From: Marinobacter sp. LQ44
GTDB taxonomy: Bacteria > Pseudomonadota > Gammaproteobacteria > Pseudomonadales > Oleiphilaceae
Assembly (NCBI RefSeq): GCF_001447155.2
Contig: NZ_CP014754.1
Location: forward strand, 1,426,001 to 1,490,000
Reading direction: 5' to 3'
DNA length: 64,000 nucleotides
The notes beneath the pieces were generated by a model, which did not search any database, was not told the DNA's origin, and saw only the letters and a program-made list of their open reading frames with translations. Positions 53,607 through 60,664 of the stretch are shown here, piece by piece. Made by a program: the position numbers and the translations under genes. The first letter of the stretch is position 1. The number at the start of each line of letters is the position of its first letter.

Positions 53607-53672
53607 GTTACCAACTCTATTAGTAAGTTACCAACTTTATTATGTTGTTACCGACTTTATTACGATCCCACA
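53607..53672 (-). repeat. Right end of Tn7-like element with three tandem TnsB-like sites at 20-bp period
   Basis: Sites GTTACCAACTCT (53607), GTTACCAACTTT (53627) and GTTACCGACTTT (53647) repeat every 20 bases, then ATTACGATCCCACA to the terminus at 53672. Tn7 right ends carry four abutting sites of about 22 bp. Left and right thus differ in spacing as in Tn7. Confidence 0.9.
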
Positions 53673-53677
53673 TCAGA
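53673..53677. repeat. 5-bp target duplication, right side of Tn7-like element
   Basis: TCAGA, identical to 50705-50709. Confidence 0.92.
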
Positions 53678-54007
53678 TAAAATCCACCCGCAATGAAAGC
53701 GGTACTCAGCAAATGGAATGGCCCGAAGTGGGGAGAACCCTGCCACCCAAACAACATTTCCAGTAAATGCCCGCTGTCATGGGAAAACCAGTCAACATCT
53801 GGGTAGCTGCTTTGTAACCAGCCCGCAAGGAAGTAAATAGTTAACGGGAAACCGTACATTTCAGTAAACAACGCGACCAGAAACGCACTAAAGGCACCAA
53901 ACGAGCGCCAGTCGCGCTTAGTTTTAGGCTTGAAAAAGCTGAACGCAAAAAAGATAAAAACAGCAGAGTTCAGGACGACGAGACTCCAGAGCCCGTAGTC
54001 AGTTGCT

Positions 54008-54214
54008 TCATTGCTCATGGTGATCTTCCTTTTTCGGACCATGTTGATGTCCGGAATGGCCTCCGTGCATAAATATATGCATTAGCGGGCACAGCAGGAG
54101 AATCAACCACGGCAGTGCGCCGAGAATATGAACCTTGTGCTCGCCCCAAAGGAGAACCAGAGCAATCACACCGAAGAAAGAAAGCGTAATCCAATATCGA
54201 CGGCTAAATTCCAT
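54008..54214 (-). CDS. DUF2933 family small membrane protein
   Basis: 68 residues from ATG 54214, with AGGAGAATT upstream. Two helices (YWITLSFFGVIALVLLWGEH, ILGALPWLILLLCPLMHIFM) and a His-rich tail (HGGHSGHQHGPKKEDHHEQ). The LPWLxLLxCPLMHxFMHGGH pattern is typical of DUF2933, small proteins of copper-resistance clusters that often precede an ICMT-like gene, as here (11-base overlap). The His tail may bind Cu. A TTCAG-type repeat lies 84 bases upstream. Confidence 0.82.
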   Translation of the reverse strand: MEFSRRYWITLSFFGVIALVLLWGEHKVHILGALPWLILLLCPLMHIFMHGGHSGHQHGPKKEDHHEQ

Positions 54215-54298
54215 AACGAATTCTCCTGAAGCTGTGACAAGCAATTTTTGCTTACCAGCTCCTAAACCCAAGTGATAAGTCTAGGTAATCACAGAAGT

Positions 54299-54314
54299 CT
54301 GAATTCAAACTGAA
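54299..54314 (-). promoter_or_regulatory. Copper-type direct repeat upstream of the DUF2933/methyltransferase/ABC operon
   Basis: The minus strand reads TTCAGTTTGAATTCAG, two TTCAG units with 11-bp period, 84 bases before the DUF2933 start. Confidence 0.6.
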
Positions 54315-54345
54315 CACTTCAGCCAGCTTGGAAAAAGAGTTGATC

Positions 54346-55257
54346 TCAATCAATTCCTGGACGAACTTCGCGCACCCTCCCGCCTTCGCCCGGTGCTTTC
54401 ATGACGATAATCAGACCAATAATTGTGATACTAATGCCGGTGATTTCCACAACAGTGAAGGTTTCCCCAAACCACAGTAGCCCGATAACAACACCTATGG
54501 CCGGCGTAAGAAAGGTAAACGAATTGAGACTGTTCAAAGGAGCGCTTGCCAGCAGGGCATACCACAACACGACCATCAGTGCCGTAGCGGGAATGGACAG
54601 CATTAAAGCAGCGGTGGCAAACGACCAGGTCCAGTTAATGTCCATGCCTTCGCCCAGGATGACAGAAGCAAAACCCAGAAAAACTGAACCAATTACAAGC
54701 TGAATGCCCATTGACCAGTAGATATCATCGCTGCCGGCCTGGTATTTAAGCAGTACGTTTCCAATGGCAGTACCCCAACGGCGCCACCAAGAATTTAAAC
54801 CGATCCTATGAATCTGGAGTTACTTACTTCCATGTCAGGCGCTGCGAGCACCACAACACCGATAAAGCCAATGAGTAATCCGGCAAACAGACGCCCGCTC
54901 ACAACTTCCCTGATGAAAAAATAGGACAACACAGCTGCAAAAAGTGGTTGTGCGTTTGCCAAAACGGTTGCAAGCCCGGGGCCCAATTCTCCGGCTCCGA
55001 GAAACATCCCGCCAAGCCCCATACCGGTGTAACTGAAGCCGATAGCCGTCAACACAAAAAACTGTCGGGGGGGAGTATCGGACGCGACCGCCCCTTGCAA
55101 GGGCGATCAGAACCAGGCAGATACCCGCCAGCAATGCCCGTAACGCCGCAAAAAGCAAGGGTGGCGCGTCTGGAAGACCCACCACGATAAAGGGAAAACA
55201 AATCGCCCAAAGAACCACAATGAGCACCATGCCGGCAGCTGAACGTATCGACATCAA
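54346..55257 (-). pseudogene. EamA/DMT-family transporter with several inactivating changes
   Basis: Read together, three frames make one drug/metabolite transporter of about 300 residues: MMSIRSAAGMVLIVVLWAIC, then (after a slip at the run of seven G at 55067-55073) RQFFVLTAIGFSYTGMGLGG to SNSRFIGSV, then a stop TAA where Leu (TTA) is expected near 54778-54783 and a further frame change, then TAIGNVLLKYQAGSDDIYWS to the end. At least one nonsense change and two frame changes make it a pseudogene. It is preceded downstream-wise by the copper repeat of the DUF2933 operon. Confidence 0.8.
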
Positions 55258-55286
55258 CTAACTCACTGGCAACCCCTGATCACAGC

Positions 55287-57794
55287 TTAGCGGCGCTCTT
55301 TATCGTAACGCCGCCGCAGCAGCATTGAATTGCCAATCACCGACAGCGAACTGGCCGTCATGGCCACCACACCAATCATCGGGTGCAACAGACCGGACGC
55401 GGCGATAGGAATAGCGGCGATGTTGTAGCCGCTGGCCCATATCAGGTTTTCAACGATCTTCTTGAAGGTGGCACGGGACAACACCATGGCGTCGACAACA
55501 CCGGACAGTTCTCCACGAACCAGAGTGACGTCAGCAGCTTCGATAGCTACGTCCGCGCCGGCGCCTATGGCAATGCCCACGTTTGCCTGTTTCAGCGCCG
55601 GGGCGTCGTTGATGCCGTCACCCACCATGGCGACGTGGTTGCCGTATTTTTCCTGAAGTTCCCGAATGGCGTCCACCTTGCCCTCGGGCAACACGCCGGC
55701 ACGCACCTCATCAATACCGACTTCTTTGGCCACGGCGTTGGCGGCCCGCTCGTTGTCACCGGTAATCATGACGACGTGCAGCCCTTGCTCGTGCATGGCT
55801 TTGATCGCCGCGACGGATTCGTCCTTGAGCGTGTCGGCAACCGCGACAATGCCGCAGGCCTGACCGTCGCGGGCGACAATGACGGCGGTTCTGCCCTTGC
55901 CCTCCAGGTCCTGAAGCGCCTGGTCCAGGGCGTCCAGCCCTTGCACACCGCTTTCTTCCAATAGCAGACGGTTACCGATCAGCACCGTCTGACCCGCCAC
56001 GGTTCCGGACACGCCCCGGGCACCGGTGGACCGGAAGTCAGATACATCACCGGGCTTTACGCCCCGCTCCCGGGCGCCGTCGACGATCGCTCGGGCGATG
56101 GGGTGTTCAGAGGCATTCTCTACCGCAGCCGCAAGCTCCAGCAGTTCGGTTTCCGTTATCCCCGAGGCGACGACGGTTTCCGTGAGTTTTGGCTCTCCCC
56201 GGGTAATTGTTCCGGTTTTATCCAACACCATGACCTTGATGTCCTTGAAGGTCTGGATAGCCTCTCCCGAGCGAATCAGGATGCCGCGCTCGGCACCAAT
56301 ACCTGACCCCACCATCAGGGCCGTTGGCGTTGCCAGTCCCAGGGCGCACGGGCAGGCAATCACCAACACCGCAATCGCCGCCAGGATCGCCAGCACCGGC
56401 GTCGCCGCCGCCGGATCTACCCAGGGCAGGAATCCGGCACCCCATTCAAGGATTGGGCGCAGGGTATCAGCGGCGAACAGCCAGGCCAGCAGGCTGCCCA
56501 GCGCAATAATAAGAACCAGCGGGACGAAGCGACCGGTCATGCGGTCGGCAAATTCCTGGATCGGAACCCTGGAGCCCTGGGCCTCGTCGATCAGCTTTAC
56601 CACCTGTGCCAGGAAGGTATCACCACCAACGCGGGTTGCCTTCACCCTCAGGCGCCCCTCCTTGTTGATGGTCGCGCCGATAACGGTGTCGCCCGCACTT
56701 TTATAGACCGGGATCGACTCGCCCGTGGCGATGGATTCATCCAGGTGGCTCTCACCGTCCACGACCTCGCCGTCGGTAGGAACCTTGTCGCCGGGCCGAA
56801 CAACCATGATGTCGCCAGGAGCCAGTTCTTTCACGGGAATTTCAATTTCCTCGCCGTCCCGCTCGACGCGAGCCGTCTTGGCCCCCAGGGTGAGCAACCG
56901 CCGAATCGCCTGGGAGGCTTTGCCCTTGGCTTTGGCCTCGAGATATCGGCCAACCAGGTGGAAGGTCATGATGGTGGCAGCCATCTCGATGAAGGAGGTC
57001 ATCGGATAGACAAAGCCCACCAGGCCAATGATGAACGGTGGCAGGCTGCCCATGGATATCAGCACATCCATGTTGAAGGTGCCGTTCTTCAGGGAGCGCC
57101 AGGACGCCTTATGGGTAGCGGCACCGCCGAAGAGAAACACCACGGGGAATGCCAGCACGACGACAATCGCCAGATAGCCCGGGATGGGCTGCCAGAACAT
57201 ATGCGGCATCATCAGCAGCATGATCAGCGTGGTCGGTACCGCAGCAATCCAGAGCCTTCGCAAGGCAAGCTTGAGGTAAGCCTCCTCGACGGCTGAGTCT
57301 TCTTCCTGGTTGGTGTCTCCCTCCAGCGCAACAGCGGCAACGTCGTATCCGGCGCCCTCGATCAGCTTCTTCAGCTCCTGCTCTGCAGGACCCGCCGGGC
57401 CGACCACCACGCTTACGGTGTGGTTGGCGATATTGGTTGAAATGGTCTGCACGCCGTCGTGTCGCCCAAGTGTGCTTTTGATGATGCCTGCGCAGTGATC
57501 AGACCCCATCCCCGGAACAGTCACCTTGAACGTTCTGGTGCCAACCTCTCTGACGGAAGCCACATCGTAGCCAGCCCCCTCCACTGCCTTTCTTACAGCA
57601 TCTCCGTCAGGGCCAGACGTGAAGGAGCGTACACTCACCCTGTGCCTGGCTATGTTGGTTTGAACATTACTGACTCCGTCCAGGCGACTGATCGTCTTGT
57701 TGATAATACCGGCGCAGTGGTCTGATCCCATTCCCGGCACAATCAACTCAAGTTCTCTTTGTCCCTGCGGTGCCTGATTTTTCGCCTTGTCCAT
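55287..57794 (-). CDS. copA: Copper-translocating P-type ATPase with unusual SDHC metal-binding domains
   Basis: 835 residues from ATG 57794 (GGGAGG upstream). Two N-terminal HMA-like domains each hold VPGMGSDHCAGI (GMGSDHC at 21-27 and 95-101) instead of GMTCxxC, so one cysteine of each pair is missing. The membrane CPC is at 481-483, the phosphorylated DKTGT at 525, then SEHPIARAI, MITGDNERAA and GDGINDAPAL. MTASSLSVIGNSMLL in the last helix fits Cu(I) pumps. Exports Cu(I) from the cytoplasm. Last gene of a four-gene operon starting at 59769. Confidence 0.92.
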   Translation of the reverse strand: MDKAKNQAPQGQRELELIVPGMGSDHCAGIINKTISRLDGVSNVQTNIARHRVSVRSFTSGPDGDAVRKAVEGAGYDVASVREVGTRTFKVTVPGMGSDHCAGIIKSTLGRHDGVQTISTNIANHTVSVVVGPAGPAEQELKKLIEGAGYDVAAVALEGDTNQEEDSAVEEAYLKLALRRLWIAAVPTTLIMLLMMPHMFWQPIPGYLAIVVVLAFPVVFLFGGAATHKASWRSLKNGTFNMDVLISMGSLPPFIIGLVGFVYPMTSFIEMAATIMTFHLVGRYLEAKAKGKASQAIRRLLTLGAKTARVERDGEEIEIPVKELAPGDIMVVRPGDKVPTDGEVVDGESHLDESIATGESIPVYKSAGDTVIGATINKEGRLRVKATRVGGDTFLAQVVKLIDEAQGSRVPIQEFADRMTGRFVPLVLIIALGSLLAWLFAADTLRPILEWGAGFLPWVDPAAATPVLAILAAIAVLVIACPCALGLATPTALMVGSGIGAERGILIRSGEAIQTFKDIKVMVLDKTGTITRGEPKLTETVVASGITETELLELAAAVENASEHPIARAIVDGARERGVKPGDVSDFRSTGARGVSGTVAGQTVLIGNRLLLEESGVQGLDALDQALQDLEGKGRTAVIVARDGQACGIVAVADTLKDESVAAIKAMHEQGLHVVMITGDNERAANAVAKEVGIDEVRAGVLPEGKVDAIRELQEKYGNHVAMVGDGINDAPALKQANVGIAIGAGADVAIEAADVTLVRGELSGVVDAMVLSRATFKKIVENLIWASGYNIAAIPIAASGLLHPMIGVVAMTASSLSVIGNSMLLRRRYDKERR

Positions 57795-58021
57795 CAAGAC
57801 CTCCCTTCGCCGTCTTTGTTGCTTGGCCAGTCTCCAAACGCAATGATGTACAACAGAATCAGGTTCACTATCGGTATCAATATCAGGATACCCATCCACC
57901 CCGGATATCCCGTGCGCTGGCAAATGCGCCAGGCCGGAATGACAACAACGATGGCAATCACCAGCATCCACAGCCAATGCCCTGCCCACATGGTGTGGCC
58001 AAACATATTATCTTCCATCAT
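57794..58021 (-). CDS. Small membrane protein upstream of the copper ATPase
   Basis: 75 residues: MMEDNMFGHTMWAGHWLWML with Met, His and Trp suited to metal contact outside the membrane, then two helices around a GYPGWMGI turn, ending NKDGEGRS. GAGGAGGGCAG precedes the start. Its stop overlaps the copA start (TGATG), so the two are translationally coupled. The form resembles small DUF5684-type membrane proteins, but I cannot name the family firmly. A helper role to CopA is inferred. Confidence 0.62.
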   Translation of the reverse strand: MMEDNMFGHTMWAGHWLWMLVIAIVVVIPAWRICQRTGYPGWMGILILIPIVNLILLYIIAFGDWPSNKDGEGRS

Positions 58022-58051
58022 GGTCCTGCCCTCCTCGTTGTATCCTGGTTA

Positions 58052-59404
58052 TTAGTGGTTATGTTCATGAGGCTTCTCATGTCCCGATTGCCGGGAATTC
58101 TCAGACTTTTTCAGGAAGATCTGCTCGACTACCGCGATTGCAATCATGGTGACAACTGCCACGCCGATAACGAACGGATCGGTATTCAGTTTGCCCCAGA
58201 CAAAGCCTCCAAGGACGAGCAAATCCAGCAAAATGGCGATAGCTGGCACCCACGCTTTGGCCTGCACATCTTCGCGCAAATAGCGAAGTACGCCCCAATG
58301 GATGGCTATGTCCATGATCAGATAGAACACAATGCCCAGCGCCGCGATGCGGGAGAGGTCAAAGAATGCGGTCAGAATCAGCCCCAGAGCTACAGTGTAG
58401 ACCAGTGTGTGCTTCTGGATGCTACCCGGCATGCCGAAATGCCGGTGAGGAACCAGTTTCATTTCCGTCAGCATCGCGAGCATCCGGGATACCGCGAAAA
58501 TGCTGGCCAGAATACCTCCGGCGGTAGCCATCATGGCAATGGCAACGGTGAACCAGACAGCGTATTCCCCCAGTGCCGGGCGCGCGGCAGCGGCAAGGGA
58601 GTAGTCTCGCGTTTCGATAATTTCAGCCAATGACAGGTTGCTGGCGACAGCAAATCCGACCAGCGTGTAAATCACCACGCAGGCCGCAATGGAAATAACA
58701 ATGGCGCGCCCCACGTTTCGCTTCGGGTCTTTAACTTCCGAGCCACTGTTGGTGATGGTGGTGAAACCCTTGAAAGCCAGAATCCCGAGCGCAGTAGCTC
58801 CCAGAAAATTACCAGCAGCTCCAGCGTCGCCCGGGCTCGAGAAATCGACCGAAATGCTGTCGGCAATCCACAAACCAACCAACCCAAAAATCAATATGCC
58901 GCCGATTTTCAGGACCCCGATAAAGGAAGCCACGCCCTGAATCATCCGGTTGCCCTGAAGATTGACAAGAAATGCCACCAGAATCAGTGATACCCCCAAA
59001 ATGGGAACCATTCGCCCGCTTTCATCGCCTCCGAAAAGCTGCATGGTGTAGGAGCCAAACGTGCGCGCGAGAAAGCTCTGGGCAATCACCATGGAAAAAT
59101 ACATCAGCAAGGCATTAAACGCGGTTGGCAGCCGATTGCCGTAGGCCTTGTGCAAGTACATGCCAATACCGCCCGCAGACGGCCAAGTATTGGAGATTTT
59201 AATATAGGAGTAGGCGCTGAAGCTGACAATCACCGCCGCTGCAAGGAACGCGAGCGGGAACAGAGCACCCGTCATTTGTGCCATTTGCCCGGTCAATGCA
59301 AAAATACCGGCGCCAATCATGACACCGGTACCCAGCATGACCGTACCCGCCAGCGTGAGGCTGCCTTTTTTGTAGCGAGTGACTCTGTCCTGTTCCTTGC
59401 TCAT
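58052..59404 (-). CDS. APC-family amino acid/polyamine-type permease in the copper operon
   Basis: 450 residues, about 12 helices. GTVMLGTGVMIGAGIFALTG is the unwound first helix of APC transporters, and AFKGFTTITNSGSEVKDPKR the conserved segment near helix 6-7. The C-terminal tail is His-rich (GHEKPHEHNH). It starts 11 bases after the HMA-like gene and precedes the small membrane protein and copA, all on one strand, so it is part of a copper-type operon. The substrate is unknown; export or uptake of a copper-binding amino acid is a possibility only. Confidence 0.82.
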   Translation of the reverse strand: MSKEQDRVTRYKKGSLTLAGTVMLGTGVMIGAGIFALTGQMAQMTGALFPLAFLAAAVIVSFSAYSYIKISNTWPSAGGIGMYLHKAYGNRLPTAFNALLMYFSMVIAQSFLARTFGSYTMQLFGGDESGRMVPILGVSLILVAFLVNLQGNRMIQGVASFIGVLKIGGILIFGLVGLWIADSISVDFSSPGDAGAAGNFLGATALGILAFKGFTTITNSGSEVKDPKRNVGRAIVISIAACVVIYTLVGFAVASNLSLAEIIETRDYSLAAAARPALGEYAVWFTVAIAMMATAGGILASIFAVSRMLAMLTEMKLVPHRHFGMPGSIQKHTLVYTVALGLILTAFFDLSRIAALGIVFYLIMDIAIHWGVLRYLREDVQAKAWVPAIAILLDLLVLGGFVWGKLNTDPFVIGVAVVTMIAIAVVEQIFLKKSENSRQSGHEKPHEHNH

Positions 59405-59415
59405 TTAGCCTCCGG

Positions 59416-59769
59416 TCACTTTTTCATCGGTGGCATTTTCGAACAGCAGACAGGTACATGCTTGGCATTGGCCCGGACGTTTTCATCTGTAAAACGATAT
59501 CCAGCCAGTTTCCGGCGAGTCCACCACCCGGGCTTCAGGCCGCCGCCATGAGCCCCAATCAACTCAATCAACTCGTCAGTAGAGTAATGTGTGCCATCAT
59601 AGGTGACATGCAACTGGTTGCCGGATTTGCGCTCGGCAAAATCGACGCCGGGGTTATTGTTGAGCTCTTGGATGAGCTCTTCCCACTGCCGCTCGCCAAG
59701 GCCTTGTACTGTCAGTTTCCTGTGCATCAGAAACTGTTCTTGACTGGTTGCTTTGTGTGTTTTTGTCAT
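59416..59769 (-). CDS. HMA-like small protein without the CxxC motif
   Basis: 117 residues, no signal peptide. MHRKLTVQGLGERQWEELIQ, then NNPGVDFAERKSGNQLHVTY and TDELIELIGAHGGG have the beta-alpha-beta pattern of heavy-metal-associated domains, but the metal loop lacks cysteines (GLGERQ). The tail holds VPVCCSKMPPMKK, whose two Cys and Met might bind copper instead. First gene of the operon with APC permease, small membrane protein and CopA. The TTCAG repeat is 51 bases upstream, exactly as for cusC. Confidence 0.62.
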   Translation of the reverse strand: MTKTHKATSQEQFLMHRKLTVQGLGERQWEELIQELNNNPGVDFAERKSGNQLHVTYDGTHYSTDELIELIGAHGGGLKPGWWTRRKLAGYRFTDENVRANAKHVPVCCSKMPPMKK

Positions 59770-59819
59770 CGGGCTGCACCTCTACACCAGGTTAATTCCT
59801 TTTATCACAGCACCCCAAC

Positions 59820-59835
59820 CTGAACTAAAACTGAA
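59820..59835 (-). promoter_or_regulatory. Copper-type direct repeat upstream of the copper ATPase operon
   Basis: The minus strand reads TTCAGTTTTAGTTCAG, two TTCAG units with 11-bp period, 50 bases before the start at 59769. A -10-like TGATAA lies about 12 bases after the second unit. Confidence 0.7.
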
Positions 59836-59886
59836 AAGAGACGAAGGATTTCGATGTAACTGACATACATCAAATAGTAGATGGAA

Positions 59887-59916
59887 AACGGGCTCCAGGA
59901 ATTCCCGGAGCCCGTT
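59887..59916 (-). terminator. Terminator after copB
   Basis: Arms AACGGGCTCC and GGAGCCCGTT form a perfect 10-bp stem with a 10-base loop, 10 bases after the copB stop, followed on the minus strand by TTCC. Confidence 0.75.
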
Positions 59917-59926
59917 AAAACGGTGA

Positions 59927-60664
59927 TCAGAAGGCCAGTCTCGCCCCAACGACTGCAAACCAGTCCTCGGTACCCCCGCCGCTGGCGCGGGCGAGATCGG
60001 CTGTGTCGCCGTATTTGCGCTCATGGACCACGCCCACATAAGGTGAGAAAGAGCGGTCGATCAGGTCGTAACTCAGCCTCAAGCCCATCTCGGTGGAGTT
60101 TATACCCTTACCCACGCCAATCTCCCGGTCTTCCGAGAACGCCAGCAAGGTTTCGAAGGTGGCAGAGACAATCCAGTAATTAGTGATCAGCAGCTCGTAC
60201 TCAGCCTCAAAATCCACCGAGGCGTCGCCCTCATCACTGACATACAGGTTGGTGTCGATCTCGAACCAGTAAGGCGCCAGACCGGTCAGCCCGATCACGC
60301 CGTAAACCCGGTCCGGGCCTTCCGGTGTATCGATGCGAATACCTGCCTTGGCATCCCAGAACTCACTGATCGGGGTCTGGGCCAGAAACTGGTTTTCCAG
60401 GGTTTCCCACGCGTTGTGGGCTTCCTCCCACTCCCCCGTAAACTGCCACCGAAACTTCAGTTCGTCACTGCCATACCAGGCATCGGATTCAATCACCGCC
60501 AGCTTTTCATCGGAGTCGCTGTAGCGGTACTCGAATTTTTCGGCACTGACACCCCAGAACGCGTTAACGCTGTTCGCATCAATCGCCTCGTCTGCCAACA
60601 CGACGGCAGGACCCATCAGTGTCAAAGCAGAAATCCGGGCGAGCCATGGGTTACACGTTCTCAT
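59927..60664 (-). CDS. copB: Copper resistance outer-membrane protein CopB/PcoB
   Basis: 245 residues; signal peptide ends VLADE. The mature barrel has LKFRWQFTGEWEEAHNAWET, AKAGIRIDTPEGPDRVYGVI, GLTGLAPYWFEIDTNLYVSD and the terminal VVGARLAF, all standard for CopB/PcoB. The Met-rich N-terminal segment seen in many CopB proteins is absent, so this is a short form. It overlaps the copA oxidase gene by 4 bases and is the last gene of the cupredoxin-copA-copB operon. Confidence 0.92.
   Translation of the reverse strand: MRTCNPWLARISALTLMGPAVVLADEAIDANSVNAFWGVSAEKFEYRYSDSDEKLAVIESDAWYGSDELKFRWQFTGEWEEAHNAWETLENQFLAQTPISEFWDAKAGIRIDTPEGPDRVYGVIGLTGLAPYWFEIDTNLYVSDEGDASVDFEAEYELLITNYWIVSATFETLLAFSEDREIGVGKGINSTEMGLRLSYDLIDRSFSPYVGVVHERKYGDTADLARASGGGTEDWFAVVGARLAF

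Larger units (their letters stand above)
50710..53672. mobile_element. Non-autonomous Tn7-like element (2963 bp) with three cargo genes and no transposase
   Basis: The two 26-bp ends read inward match at 23 positions and begin TGTAGG (left) and TGTGGG (right); Tn7 itself starts TGTGGG. TnsB-like sites AAAGTYGGTAAC (Tn7 has AATAAAGTC...AAAC-type sites) occur three times at each end, inverted with respect to each other. A perfect 5-bp duplication TCAGA flanks it and the target gene is restored in frame when it is removed. Inside are three same-strand genes for exported proteins; no tnsA, B, C, D/E or integrase is present, so it must be moved in trans. Insertion is not near glmS. Confidence 0.92.
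50400..54018 (-). pseudogene. Isoprenylcysteine carboxyl-methyltransferase-like membrane protein, split by a Tn7-like element
   Basis: The 5' part runs from ATG 54018 (MSNEATDYGLWSLVVLNSAV) to 53673, and the 3' part from 50709 to the stop at 50400. Removing 50710-53677 (element plus one TCAGA copy) joins them exactly in frame as AFIAGGFYLIAAGWRTLYTA. The joined protein is about 220 residues with five or six helices, LATSGLYAWVRHPQYVGFAL and the C-terminal EKEFGEAWRDYAAKTPRF, the ICMT-like active region. The gene overlaps DUF2933 upstream by 11 bases. Inactivated by insertion. Confidence 0.93.

Noticed and set aside
53425..53766. 113-residue plus-strand frame crossing the right end of the Tn7-like element
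   Set aside because: It runs across the transposon end repeats and the target duplication, so it cannot be a conserved gene.
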